From assembly GCA_963680875.1 (NCBI GenBank), contig OY804579.1, positions 82,883,095 to 82,947,094 on the forward strand: 64,000 bases of DNA. Direction: 5' to 3'. This stretch comes from Bathymodiolus brooksi (taxonomy: Eukaryota; Mollusca; Bivalvia; Mytilida; Modiolidae). Below are positions 37,639 to 51,398 of this stretch, piece by piece. The stretch's first letter is position 1. Each line of letters starts with the position of its first letter. Below the pieces are notes generated by a model. That model was given only the letters and a program-made list of their open reading frames with translations. It did no database searches and was not told where the DNA came from. The translations under genes were made by a program, and so were the position numbers.

Positions 37639-40600
37639 GTATTTGTTACACTGGCTTAGCCGAACTACCTTAATGCTTACTGATGGTCTACCATGACGCT
37701 AAATCATTTATAGGTATTTGTTACACAGTCATAGCCGAACAACCTTAATACTTACTGATGGTCTACCATGAAGCTAAATCATTAATAGGTATTTGTTACA
37801 CTGGCTTAGCCGAACTACCTTAATACTTACTGATGGTCTACCATGACGCTAAATCATTTATAGGTATTTGTTACACAGGCTTAGCCGAACTACCTTAATG
37901 CTTACTGATGGTCTACCATGACGCAAAATCATTTATAGGTATTTGTTACACAGTCATAGCCGAACTACCTTAATACTTACTGATGGTCTACCATGAAGCT
38001 AAATCATTTATAGGTATTTGCTACACAGTCATAGCCGAACTACCTTAATGCTTACTGATGGTCTACCATGACGCTAAATCATTTATAGGTATTTGTTACA
38101 CAGTCTTAGCGGAATTACCTTAATACTTACTGATTGTGTACCATGACGCTGAATCATTTATAGGTATTTGTTACGCTGGCTTAGCGGAATTACCTTAATA
38201 CTTACTGATGGTCTACCATGACGCTAAGTCATTTATAGGTATTTGTTACACAGTCATAGCCGAACTACCTTAATACTCACTGATGGTCTACCATGACGCT
38301 AAATCATTTATAGGTATTTGTTACACAGTCATAGCCGAACTACCTTAATGCTTACTGATGGTCTACCATGAAGCTAAATCATTTATAGGTATTTGTTACA
38401 CAGTCATAGCCGAACTACCTTAATGCTTACTGATGGTCTACCATGAAGCTAAATCTTTTATAGGTATTTGTTACAGTCATAGCCGAACTACCTTAATACT
38501 TACTGATGGTCTATCATGAAGCTAAATCATTAATAGGTATTTGTTACACAGGCTTAGCCGAACTACCTTAATGCTTACTGATGGTCTACCATGAAGCTAA
38601 ATCATTAATAGGTATTTGTTACACAGGCTTAGCCGAACTACCTTAATGCTTACTGATGGTCTACCATGAAGCTAAATCATTTATAGGTATTTGTTACACA
38701 GGCTTAGCCGAACTACCTTAATGCTTACTGATGGTCTACCATGACGCTAAATCATTTATAGGTATTTGTTACACAGTCATAGCCGAACTACCTTAATACT
38801 TACTGATGGTCTACCATGAAGCTAAATCATTTATAGGTATTTGTTACACAGTCATAGCAGAACTACCTGAATACTTACTGATGGTCTACCATGAAGCTAA
38901 ATCATTTATAGGTATTTGTTACAGTCATAGCCGAACTACCTTAATGCTTACTGATGGTCTACCATGAAGCTAAATCATTTATAGGTATTTGTTACACAGT
39001 CATAGCCGAACTACCTTAATGCTTACTGATGGTCTACCATGAAGCTAAATCATTTATAGGTATTTGTTACACAGTCTTAGCCGAACTACCTTAATGTTTA
39101 CTGATGGTCTACCATGAAGCTAAATCATTTATGGGTATTTTTTACACAGTCATAGCCGAACTACCTTAATACTTACTGATGGTCTACCATGAAGCTAAAT
39201 CATTTATAGGTATTTGTTACACAGTCATAGCCGAACTACCTTAATGCTTACTGATGGTCTACCATGACGCTAAATCATTTATAGGTATTTGTTACACTGG
39301 CTTAGCCGAACTACCTTAATGCTTACTGATGGTCTACCATGACGCTAAATCATTTATAGGTATTTGTTACACAGTCATAGCCGAACTACCTTAATACTTA
39401 CTGATGGTCTACCATGAAGCTAAATCATTAATAGGTATTTGTTACACTGGCTTAGCCGAACTACCTTAATACTTACTGATGGTCTACCATGACGCTAAAT
39501 CATTTATAGGTATTTGTTACACAGGCTTAACCGAACTACCTTAATGCTTACTGATGGTCTACCATGACGCAAAATCATTTATAGGTATTTGTTACACAGT
39601 CATAGCCGAACTACCTTAATACTTACTGATGGTCTACCATGAAGCTAAATCATTTATAGGTATTTGCTACACATTCATAGCCGAACTACCTTAATGCTTA
39701 CTGATGGTCTACCATGACGCTAAATCATTTATAGGTATTTGTTACACTGGCTTAGCCGAACTACCTTAATGCTTACTGATGGTCTACCATGACGCTAAAT
39801 CATTTATAGGTATTTGTTACACAGTCATAGCCGAACTACCTTAATGCTTACTGATGGTCTACAATGAAGCTAAATCATTAATAGGTATTTGTTACACAGT
39901 CAGAGCCGAACTACCTTAATACTTACTGATGGTCTACAATGAAGCTAAATCATTTATAGGTATTTGTTACACAGGCTTAGCCGAACTACCTTAATGCTTA
40001 CTGATGGTCTACCATGAATCTAAATCATTTATAGGTATTTGCTACACTGGCTTAGCCGAATTACCTTAATGCTTACTGATGGTCTACCATGAAGCTAAAT
40101 CATTTATAGGTATTTGTTACACTGGCTCTGCCGAACTACCTTAATACTTACTGATGGTCTACCATGAAGCTAAATCATTTATAGGTATTTGCTACAGTCT
40201 TAGCCGAACTACCTTAATACTTAATGATGGTCTACCATGAAGCTAAATCATTTATAGGTATTTGTTACACTGGCTTAGCCGAACTACCTTAATGCTTACT
40301 GATGGTCTACCATGAAGCTAAATAATTTATAGGTATTTGTTACACAGTCATAGTCGAACTACATTAATACTTACTAATGGTCTACCATGAAGCTAAATCA
40401 TTTATAGGTATTGGTTACACAGGCTTAGCCGAACTACCTTAATGCTTACTGATGGTCTACCATGAAGCTAAATCATTTATAGGTATTTGTTACACAGTCT
40501 TAGCCGAACTACCTTAATACTTACTGATGGTCTACCATGACACTAAATAATTAATAGGTATTTGTTAAACAGGCTTAGCCGAACTACCTTAATACTTACT

Positions 40601-41228
40601 GATGGTCTACCATGAAGCTAAATCATTAATAGGTATTTGTTACACTGGCTTAGCCGAACTACCTTAATGCTTACTGATGGTCTACCATGAAGCTAAATCA
40701 TTTATAGGTATTTGTTACACTGGCTTAGCAGAACTACCTTAATACTTACTGATGGTCTACCATGAAGCTAAATCATTTATAGGTATTTCTTACAGTCATA
40801 GCCGAACTACCTTAATGCTTACTGATGGTCTACCATGACGCTAAATCATTTATAGGTATTTGTTACACAGTCATAGCCGAACTACCTTAATGCTTACTGA
40901 TGGTCTACCATGAAGCTAAATCATTAATAGGTATTTGTTACACAGGCTTAGCAGAATTACCTTAATGCTTACTGATGGTCTACCATGAAGCTAAATCATT
41001 TATAGATATTTGTTACACAGTCATAGTCGAACTACCTTAATGCTTACTGATGGTCTACCATGAAGCTAAATCATTTATAGGTATTTGTTACAGTCTTAGC
41101 CGAACTATCTTAATACTTACTGATGGTCTACCATGACGCTAAATCATTTATAGGTATTTGTTACACAGTCTTAGCGGAACTACCTTAATACTTACTGATG
41201 GTCTACCATGACGCTAAATCATTTATAG
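37639..41228 (+). repeat. Domain D unit D3 (copy of D2)
   Basis: Copy of D2 at offset 12324, 3590 bp. It has normal TTACTGATGG where D2 has TTAAAGATGG, and TATTTGTTAC where D2 has TATTTTTTAC near 27190. Those D2 changes are thus private and recent. D3 has its own TTACTAATGG near 40375 and AAATAATT near 40548. Confidence 0.85.
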
Positions 41229-42797
41229 GTATTTGTTACACTGGCTTAGCCGAACTACCTTAATACTTACTGATGGTCTACCATGACGCTAAGTCATTAA
41301 TAGGTATTTGTTACACAGTCATAGCCGAACTACCTTAATACTCACTGATGGTCTACAATGACGCTAAATCATTTATAGGTATTTGTTACACAGTCATAGC
41401 CGAACTACCTTAATGCTTACTGATGGTCTTCCATGAAGCTAAATCATTTATAGGTATTTGTTACACAGTCATAGCAGAACTACCTGAATACTTACTGATG
41501 GTCTACCATGAAGCTAAATCATTTATAGGTATTTGTTACAGTCATAGCCGAACTACCTTAATGCTTACTGATGGTCTACCATGAAGCTAAATCATTTATA
41601 GGTATTTGTTACACATTCATAGCCGAACTACCTTAATGTTTACTGATGGTCTACCATGAAGCTAAATCATTTATAGGTATTTGTTACACAGTCTTAGCCG
41701 AACTACCGTAATGCTTACTGATGGTCTACCATGACGCTAAATCATTTATAGGTATTTGTTACATGTCATAGCCGAACTACCTTAATACTTACTGATGGTC
41801 TACCATGAAGCTAAATCATTTATAGGTATTTGTTACACAGTCATAGCCGAACTACCTTAATGCTTACTGATGGTCTACAATGAAGCTAAATCATTTATAG
41901 GTATTTGTTACACTGGCTTAGCCGAACTACCTTAATGCTTACTGATGGTCTACCATGACGCTAAATCATTTATAGGTATTTGTTACACAGTCATAGCCGA
42001 ACTACCTTAATACTTACTGATGGTCTACCATGAAGCTAAATCATTAATAGGTATTTGTTACACTGGCTTAGCCGAACTACCTTAATACTTACTGATGGTC
42101 TACCATGACGCTAAATCATTTATAGGTATTTGTTACACAGGCTTAGCCCAACTACCTTAATGCTTACTGATGGTCTACCATGACGCTAAATCATTTATAG
42201 GTATTTGTTACACAGTCATAGCCGAACTACCTTAATACTTACTGATGGTCTACCATGAAGCTAAATCATTAATAGGTATTTGTTACACTGGCTTAGCCGA
42301 ACTACCTTAATGCTTACTGATGGTCTACCATGAAGCTAAATCATTTATAGGTATTTGTTACACTGGCTTAGCAGAACTACCTTAATACTTACTGATGGTC
42401 TACCATGAAGGTAAATCATTTATAGGTATTTGTTACAGTCATAGCCGAACTACCTTAATGCTCACTGATGGTCTACCATGACGCTAATCATTTATAGGTA
42501 TTTGTTACACAGTCATAGCCGAACTACCTTAATGCTTACTGATGGTCTACCATGAAGCTAAATCATTAATAGGTATTTGTTGCACAGGCTTAGCAGAACT
42601 ACCTTAATGCTTACTGATGGTCTACCATGAAGCTAAATCATTTATAGGTATTTGTTACACAGTCATAGCCGAACTACCTTAATGCTTACTGATGGTCTAC
42701 CATGAAGCTAAATCATTTATAGATATTTGTTACACAGTCATAGTCGAACTACCTTAATGCTTACTGATGGTCTACCATGAAGCTAAATCATTTATAG

Positions 42798-44663
42798 GTA
42801 TTTGTTACAGTCTTAGCCGAACTATCTTAATACTTACTGATGGTCTACCATGACGCTAAATCATTTATAGGTATTTGTTACACAGTCTTAGCGGAACTAC
42901 CTTAATACTTACTCATGGTCTACCATGACGCTAAATCATTTATAGGTATTTGTTACACTGGCCTAGCCGAACTACCTTAATACTTACTGATGGTCTACCA
43001 TGACGCTAAGTCATTTATAGGTATTTGTTACACAGTCATAGCCGAACTACCTTAATACTCACTGATGGTCCACCATGACGCTAAATCATTTATAGGTATT
43101 TGTTACACAGTCAGAGCCGAACTACCTTAATGCTTACTGATGGTCTACCATGAAGCTAAATCATTTATAGGTATTTGTTACACGGTCATAGCAGAACTAC
43201 CTGAATACTTACTGATGGTCTACCATGAAGCTAAATCATTTATAGGTATTTGTTACAGTCATAGCCGAACTACCTTAATGCTTACTGATGGTCTACCTTG
43301 AAGCTAAATCATTTATAGGTATTTGTTACACAGTCATAGCCGAACTACCTTAATGCTTACTGATGGTCTACCATGAAGCTAAATCATTTATAGGTATTTG
43401 TTACACAGTCATAGCCGAACTACCTTAATGCTTACTGATGGTCTACCATGAAGCTAAATCATTTATAGGTATTTGTTACAGTCTTAGCCGAACTATCTTA
43501 ATACTTACTGATGGTCTACCATGACGCTAAATCATTTCTAGGTATTTGTTACACAGTCTTAGCGGAACTACCTTAATACTTACTGATGGTCTACCATGAC
43601 GCTAAATCATTTATAGGTATTTGTTACACTGGCCTAGCCGAACTACCTTAATACTTACTGATGGTCTACCATGACGCTAAGTCATTTATAGGTATTTGTT
43701 ACACAGTCATAGCCGAACTACCTTAATACTCACTGATGGTCCACCATGACGCTAAATCATTTATAGGTATTTGTTACACAGTCAGAGCCGAACTACCTTA
43801 ATGCTTACTGATGGTCTACCATGAAGCTAAATCATTTATAGGTATTTGTTACACGGTCATAGCAGAACTACCTGAATACTTACTGATGGTCTACCATGAA
43901 GCTAAATCATTTATAGGTATTAGTTACAGTCATAACCGAACTACCTTAATGCTTACTGATGGTCTACCATGAAGCTAAATCATTTATAGGTATTTGTTAC
44001 ACAGTCATAGCCGAACTACCTTAATGTTTACTGATGGTCTACCATGAAGCTAAATCATTTATAGGTATTTGTTACACAGTCTTAGCCGAACTACCTTAAT
44101 GCTTACTGATGGTCTACCATGACGCTAAATCATTTATAGGTATTTGTTACACAGTCATAGCGAACTACCTTAATACTTACTGATGGTCTACCATGAAGCT
44201 AAATCATTTATAGGTATTTGCTACACAGTCATAGCCGAACTACCTTAATGCTTACTGATGGTCTACAATGACGCTAAATCATTTATAGGTATTTGTTATA
44301 CTGGCTTAGCCGAACTACCTTAATGCTTACTGATGGTCTACCATGACGCTAAATCATTTATAGGTATTTGTTACACAGTCATAGCCGAACTACCTTAATA
44401 CTTACTGATGATCTACCATGAAGCTAAATCATTAATAGGTATTTGTTACACTGGCTTAGCCGAACTACCTTAATACTTACTGATGGTCTACCATGACGCT
44501 AAATCATTTATAGGTATTTGTTACACAGGCTTAGCCGAACTACCTTAATGCTTACTGATGGTCTACCATGAAGCTAAATCATTTATAGGTATTTGTTACA
44601 CAGTCATAGCCGAACTACCTTAATGCTTACTGATGGTCTACCATGACACTAAATCATTTATAG
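42798..44663 (+). repeat. HOR-D unit in copy 2 (single 1866-bp unit)
   Basis: The only full HOR-D unit in the second large copy (CCTGAAT at 43200 and 43871, 671 bp apart). Its end carries GACACTAAATC, like unit 4 of copy 1. It may therefore be a fusion of the start of unit 1 and the end of unit 4. Confidence 0.86.
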
Positions 44664-45274
44664 GTATTTGTTACACTGGCTTAGCCGAACTACCTTAATA
44701 CTTACTGATGGTCTACCATGACGCTAAATCATTTATTGGTATTTGTTACACAGTCTTTGCGGAACTACCTTAATACTTACTGATGGTCTACCATGACGCT
44801 AAATCATTTATAGGTATTTGTTACACTGGCTTAGCCGAACTACCTTAATACTTACTCATGGTCTACCATGACGCTAAGTCATTTATAGGTATTTGTTACA
44901 CAGTCATAGCCGAACTACCTTAATACTCACTGATGGTCTACCATGACGCTAAATCATTTATAGGTATTTGTTACACAGTCATAGCCGAACTACCTTAATG
45001 CTTACTGATGGTCTACCATGACGCTAAATCATGTATAGGTATTTGTTACACAGTCATGGCAGAACTACCTGAATACTTACTGATGGTCTACCATGAAGCT
45101 AAATCATTTATAGGTATTTGTTACAGTCATAGCCGAACTACCTTAATACTTACTGATGGTCTACCATGAAGCTAAATCATTTATAGGTATTTGTTACACA
45201 GTCTTAGCCAAACTACCTTAATGCTTACTGATGGTCTACCATGACCCTAAATCATTTATAGGTATTTGTTACAC

Positions 45275-46759
45275 AGTCATAGCCGAACTACCTTAATACT
45301 TACTGATGGTCTACCATGAAGCCAAATCATTTATAGGTATTTGTTACAAAGTCATAGCCGAACTACCTTAATGCTTACTGATGGTCTACCATGACGCTAA
45401 ATCATTTATAGGTATTTGTTACACTGGCTTAGCCGAACTACCTTAATGCTTTCTGATGGTCTACCATGACGCTAAATCATTTATAGGTATTTGTTACACA
45501 GTCATAGCCGAACTACCTTATTACTTACTGATGGTCTACCATGAAGCTAAATCATTAATAGGTATTTGTTACACTGGCTTAGCCGAACTGCCTTAATACT
45601 TACTGATGGTCTACCATGACGCTAAATCATTTATAGGTATTTGTTACACAGGCTTAGCCGAACTACCTTAATGCTTACTGATGGTCTACCATGAAGCTAA
45701 ATCATTTATATGTATTTGTTACACAGTCATAGCCGAACTACCTTAATACTTACTGATGGTCTACCATGAAGCTAAATCATTTATAGGTATTTGTTACACA
45801 GTCATAGCCGAACTACCTTAATGCTTACTGATGGTCTACCATGACGCTAAATCATTTATAGGTATTTGTTACACAGTCATAGCCGAACTACCTTAATGCT
45901 TACTGATGGTCTACCATGAAGCTAAATCATTAATAGGTATTTGTTACACTGGCTTAGCCGAACTACCTTAATGCTTACTGATGGTCTACCATGAAGCTAA
46001 ATCATTAATAGGTATTTGTTACACAGTCAGAGCCGAACTACCTTAATACTTACTGATGGTCTACAATGAAGCTAAATCATTTATAGGTATTTGTTACACA
46101 GGCTTAGCCGAACTACCTTAATGCTTACTGATGGTCTACCATGAAGCTAAATCATTTATAGGTATTTGCTACACTGGCTTAGCCGAATTACCTTAATGCT
46201 TACTGATGGTCTACCATGAAGCTAAATCATTTATAGGTATTTGTTACACTGGCTCAGGCGAACTACCTTAATACTTACTGATGGTCTACCATGAAGCTAA
46301 ATCATTTATAGGTATTTGTTACACTGGCTTAGCCGAACTACCTTAATGCTTACTGATGGTCTACCATGAAGCTAAATCATTTATAGGTATTTGTTACACA
46401 GTCTTAGCCGAACTACCTTAATACTTACTGATGGTCTACCATGAAGCTAAATCATTTATAGGTATTTGCTACAGTCTTAGCCGAACTACCTTAATACTTA
46501 CTGATGGTCTACCATGAAGCTAAATCATTTATAGGTATTTGTTACACTGGCTTAGCCGAACTATCTTAATGCTTACTGATGGTCTACCATGAAGCTAAAT
46601 AATTTATAGGTATTTGTTACACAGTCATAGCCGAACTACATTAATACTTACTGATGGTCTACCATGAAGCTAAATCATTTATAGGTATTGGTTACACAGG
46701 CTTAGCCGAACTACCTTAATGCTTACTGATGGTCTACCATGAAGCTAAATCATTTATAG
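45275..46759 (+). repeat. Domain E lead-in
   Basis: About 20 monomers: GAAGCCAAATC, GTTACAAAGTC, TGCTTTCTGATGG, CCTTATTACTT (45518), GAACTGCC, TATATGTATTTG (45712), CAGTCAGAGCC and ACTGGCTCAGGCG (46251). The block from 45.3 kb recurs near the window end at an offset of 17124-17125 (45518/62642, 46251/63376). E and F sequence therefore alternate more than once. Confidence 0.8.
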
Positions 46760-49700
46760 GTATTTGTTACACAGTCATAGCCGAACTACCTTATTACTTA
46801 CTGATGGTCTACCATGAAGCTAAATCATTAATTGGTATTTGTTACACTGGCTTAGCCGAACTGCCTTAATACTTACTGATGGTCTACCATGACGCTAAAT
46901 CATTAATAGGTATTTGTTACACAGGCTTAGCCGAACTACCTTAATGCTTACTGATGGTCTACCATGAAGCTAAATCATTTATATGTATTTGTTACACAGT
47001 CATAGCCGAACTACCTTAATACTTACTGATGGTCTACCATGAAGCTAAATCATTAATAGGTATTTGTTACACAGTCATAGCCGAACTACCTTAATGCTTA
47101 CTGATGGTCTACCATGACGCTAAATCATTTATAGGTATTTGTTACACAGTCATAGCCGAACTACCTTAATGCTTACTGATGGTCTACCATGAAGCTAAAT
47201 CATTAATAGGTATTTGTTACACTGGCTTAGCCGAACTACCTTAATGCTTACTGATGGTCTACCATGAAGCTAAATCATTAATAGGTATTTGTTACACAGT
47301 CAGAGCCGAACTACCTTAATACTTACTGATGGTCTACAATGAAGCTAAATCATTTATAGGTATTTGTTACACAGGCTTAGCCGAACTACCTTAATGCTTA
47401 CTGATGGTCTACCATGAAGCTAAATCATTTATAGGTATTTGCTACACTGGCTTAGCCGAATTACCTTAATGCTTACTGATGGTCTACCATGAAGCTAAAT
47501 CATTTATAGGTATTTGTTACACTGGCTCAGCCGAACTACCTTAATACTTACTGATGGTCTACCATGAAGCTAAATCATTTATAGGTATTTGTTACACTGG
47601 CTTAGCCGAACTACCTTAATGCTTACTGATGGTCTACCATGAAGCTAAATCATTTATAGGTATTTGTTACACAGTCTTAGCCGAACTACCTTAATACTTA
47701 CTGATGGTCTACCATGAAGCTAAATCATTTATAGGTATTTGCTACAGTCTTAGCCGAACTACCTTAATACTTACTGATGGTCTACCATGAAGCTAAATCA
47801 TTTAAAGGTATTTGTTACACTGGCTTAGCCGAACTATCTTAATGCTTACTGATGGTCTACCATGAAGCTAAATAATTTATAGGTATTTGTTACACAGGCT
47901 TAGCCGAACTACCTTAATGCTTACTGATGGTCTACCATGAAGCTAAATCATTTATATGTATTTGTTACACAGTCATAGCCGAACTACCTTAATACTTACT
48001 GATGGTCTACCATGAAGCTAAATCATTTATAGGTATTTGTTACACAGTCATAGCCGAACTACCTTAATGCTTACTGATGGTCTACCATGACGCTAAATCA
48101 TTTATAGGTATTTGTTACACAGTCATAGCCGAACTACCTTAATGCTTACTGATGGTCTACCATGAAGCTAAATCATTAATAGGTATTTGTTACACTGGCT
48201 TAGACGAACTACCTTAATGCTTACTGATGGTCTACCATGAAGCTAAATCATTAATAGGTATTTGTTACACAGTCAGAGCCGAACTACCTTAATACTTACT
48301 GATGGTCTACAATGAAGCTAAATCATTTATAGGTATTTGTTACACAGGCTTAGCCGAACTACCTTAATGCTTACTGATGGTCTACCATGAAGCTAAATCA
48401 TTTATAGGTATTTGCTACACTGGCTTAGCCGAATTACCTTAATGCTTACTGATGGTCTACCATGAAGCTAAATCATTTATAGGTATTTGTTACACTGGCC
48501 CAGCCGAACTACCTTAATACTTACTGATGGTCTACCATGAAGCTAAATCATTTATAGGTATTTGTTACACTGGCTTAGCCGAACTACCTTAATGCTTACT
48601 GATGGTCTACCATGAAGCTAAATCATTTATAGGTATTTGTTACACAGTCTTAGCCGAACTACCTTAATACTTACTGATGGTCTACCATGAAGCTAAATCA
48701 TTTATAGGTATTTGCTACAGTCTTAGCCGAACTACCTTAATACTTACTGATGGTCTACCATGAAGCTAAATCATTTATAGGTATTTGTTACACTGGCTTA
48801 GCCGAACTATCTTAATGCTTACTGATGGTCTACCATGAAGCTAAATAATTTATAGGTATTTGTTACACAGTCATAGCCGAACTACATTAATACTTACTGA
48901 TGGTCTACCATGAAGCTAAATCATTTATAGGTATTGGTTACACAGGCTTAGCCGAACTACCTTAATGCTTACTGATGGTCTACCATGAAGCTAAATCATT
49001 TATAGGTATTTGTTACACAGTCTTAGCCGAACTACCTTAATACTTACTGATGGTCTACCATGACACTAAATCATTAATAGGTATTTGTTAAACAGGCTTA
49101 GCCGAACTACCTTAATACTTACTGATGGTCTACCATGAAGCTAAATCATTAATAGGTATTTGTTACACTGGCTTAGCCGAACTACCTTAATGCTTACTGA
49201 TGGTCTACCATGAAGCTAAATCATTTATAGGTATTTGTTACACTGGCTTAGCAGAACTACCTTAATACTAACTGATGGTCTACCATGAAGCTAAATCATT
49301 TATAGGTATTTGTTACAGTCATAGCCGAACTACCTTAATGCTTACTGATGGTCTACCATGACGCTAAATCATTTATAGGTATTTGTTACACAGTCATAGC
49401 CGAACTACCTTATTGCTTACTGATGGTCTACCATGAAGCTAAATAATTAATAGGTATTTGTTAGACAGGCTTAGCAGAACTACCTTAATGCTTACTGATG
49501 GTCTTCCATGAAGCTAAATCATTTATAGGTATTTGTTACACAGTCATAGCCGAACTACCTTAATGCTTACTGATGATCTACCATGAAGCTAAATCATTTA
49601 TAGATATTTGTTACACAGTCATAGTCGAACTACCTTAATGCTTACTGATGGTCTACCATGAAGCTAAATCATTTATAGGTATTTGTTACAGTCTTAGCCG

Positions 49701-51173
49701 AACTATCTTAATACTTACTGATGGTCTACCATGACGCTAAATCATTTATAGGTATTTGTTACACAGTCTTAGCGGAACTACCTTAATACTTACTGATGGT
49801 CTACCATGACGCTAAATCATTTATAGGTATTTGTTACACTGGCTTAGCCGAACTACCTTAATATTTACTGATGGTCTACCATGACGCTAAGTCATTTATA
49901 GGTATTTGTTACACAGTCATAGCCGAACTACCTTAATACTCACTGATGGTCTACCATGACGCTAAATCATTTATAGGTATTTGTTACACAGTCATAGCCG
50001 AACTACCTTAATGCTTACTGATGGTCTACCATGAAGCTAAATCATTTATAGGTATTTGTTACACAGTCATAGCAGAACTACCTCAATACTTACTGATGGT
50101 CTACCATGAAGCTAAATCATTTATAGGTATTTGTTACAGTCATAGCCGAACTACCTTAATGCTTACTGATGGTCTACCATGAAGCTAAATCATTTATAGG
50201 TATTTGTTACACAGTCATAGCCGAACTACCTTAATGTTTACTGATGGTCTACCATGAAGCTAAATCATTTATAGGTATTTGTTACACAGTCTTAGCCGAA
50301 CTACCTTAATGCTTACTGATGGTCTACCATGAAGCTAAATCATTTATAGGTATTTGTTACACAGTCATAGCCGAACTACCTTAATGTTTACTGATGGTCT
50401 ACCATGAAGCTAAATCATTTATAGGTATTTGTTACACAGTCTTAGCCGAACTACCGTAATGCTTACTGATGGTCTACCATGACGCTAAATCATTTATAGG
50501 TATTTGTTACACAGTCATAGCCGAACTACCTTAATACTTACTGATGGTCTACCATGAAGCTAAATCATTTATAGGTATTTGTTACACAGTCATAGCCGAA
50601 CTACCTTAATGCTTACTGATGGTCTACAATGAAGCTAAATCATTTATAGGTATTTGTTACACTGGCTTAGCCGAACTACCTTAATGCTTACTGATGGTCT
50701 ACCATGACGCTAAATCATTTATAGGTATTTGTTACACAGTCATAGCCGAACTACCTTAATACTTACTGATGGTCTACCATGAAGCTAAATAATTAATAGG
50801 TATTTGTTACACTGGCTTAGCCGAACTACCTTAATACTTACTGATGGTCTACCATGACGCTAAATCATTTATAGGTATTTGTTACACAGGCTTAGCCGAA
50901 CTACCTTAATGCTTACTGATGGTCTACCATGAGCTAAATCATTTATAGGTATTTGTTACACAGTCATAGCCGAACTACCTTAATACTTACTGATGGTCTA
51001 CCATGAAGCTAAATCATTAATAGGTATTTGTTACACTGGCTTAGCCGAACTACCTTAATGCTTACTGATGGTCTACCATGAAGCTAAATCATTTATAGGT
51101 ATTTGTTACACTGGCTTAGCAGAACTACCTTAATACTTACTGATGGTCTACCATGAAGCTAAATCATTTATAG
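46760..51173 (+). repeat. 4639-bp tandem duplication, copy 1
   Basis: About 59 monomers that recur exactly 4639 bp later. Shared private markers are CTTATTACTT (46791/51430), GAACTGCC (46861/51500), TATATG (47952/52591), ACTGGCCCAGCC (48497/53136), TACTAACTGATGG (about 49269/53908), TTAGACAGG (49461/54100), CCTCAATAC (50081/54720) and CATGAGCTAAATC (50931/55570). It starts and stops on monomer boundaries as drawn here. Confidence 0.9.
46985..47957 (+). repeat. HOR-E unit (13 monomers, 973 bp)
   Basis: TATATGTATTTG monomers mark successive units starting at 45712, 46985 and 47958, giving steps of 1273 bp (17 monomers) and 973 bp (13 monomers). Each unit has the same order: CAGTCAGAGCC, CTACAATG, GCTACACTGG with GAATTACC, ACTGGCTCAGCC or ACTGGCCCAGCC, and short GCTACAGTCTT. 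The pair recurs at 51624 and 52597 in copy 2 of the 4639-bp duplication. Confidence 0.82.
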
Positions 51174-51398
51174 GTATTTGTTACACTGGCTTAGCCGAAC
51201 TATCTTAATGCTTACTGATGGTCTACCATGAAGCTAAATAATTTATAGGTATTTGTTACACAGTCATAGCCGAACTACATTAATACTTACTGATGGTCTA
51301 CCATGAAGCTAAATCATTTATAGGTATTTGTTACACTGGCTTAGCCGAACTATCTTAATGCTTACTGATGGTCTACCATGAAGCTAAATAATTTATAG
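51174..51398 (+). repeat. Three-monomer joint between the 4639-bp copies
   Basis: Two ACTGGCTTAGCCGAACTATC monomers with AAATAATTT flank one CACAGTCAT monomer with ACTACATT. These types normally occur together elsewhere in domain E (for example about 46542-46660 and 48780-48900). The joint looks like a fragment of the preceding E unit left by an out-of-register exchange. Confidence 0.82.

Larger units (their letters stand above)
37553..45274 (+). repeat. Large segmental duplication, copy 2 (about 7.7 kb)
   Basis: Matches 25229-32320 at offset 12324 and then, from about 44645, matches 36947-37576 at offset 7698. It therefore contains D2 (37639-41228), the connector (41229-42797), a single 1866-bp unit (42798-44663) and the diverged half-unit. 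Private changes include GATGATCTACC near 44408. It probably represents the state before HOR-D expanded in copy 1, or a later contraction. Confidence 0.87.

Noticed and set aside
25229..45274. The large duplications being purely assembly artefacts
   Set aside because: Copies carry their own private substitutions and length differences explained by whole HOR units, which is expected of real sequence. Read-level support cannot be judged from here, so the possibility is not excluded for individual joints.
51174..51398. Three-monomer joint as an unrelated insertion
   Set aside because: All three monomers are ordinary domain E types found together elsewhere, so it is a remnant of an E unit and not foreign DNA.
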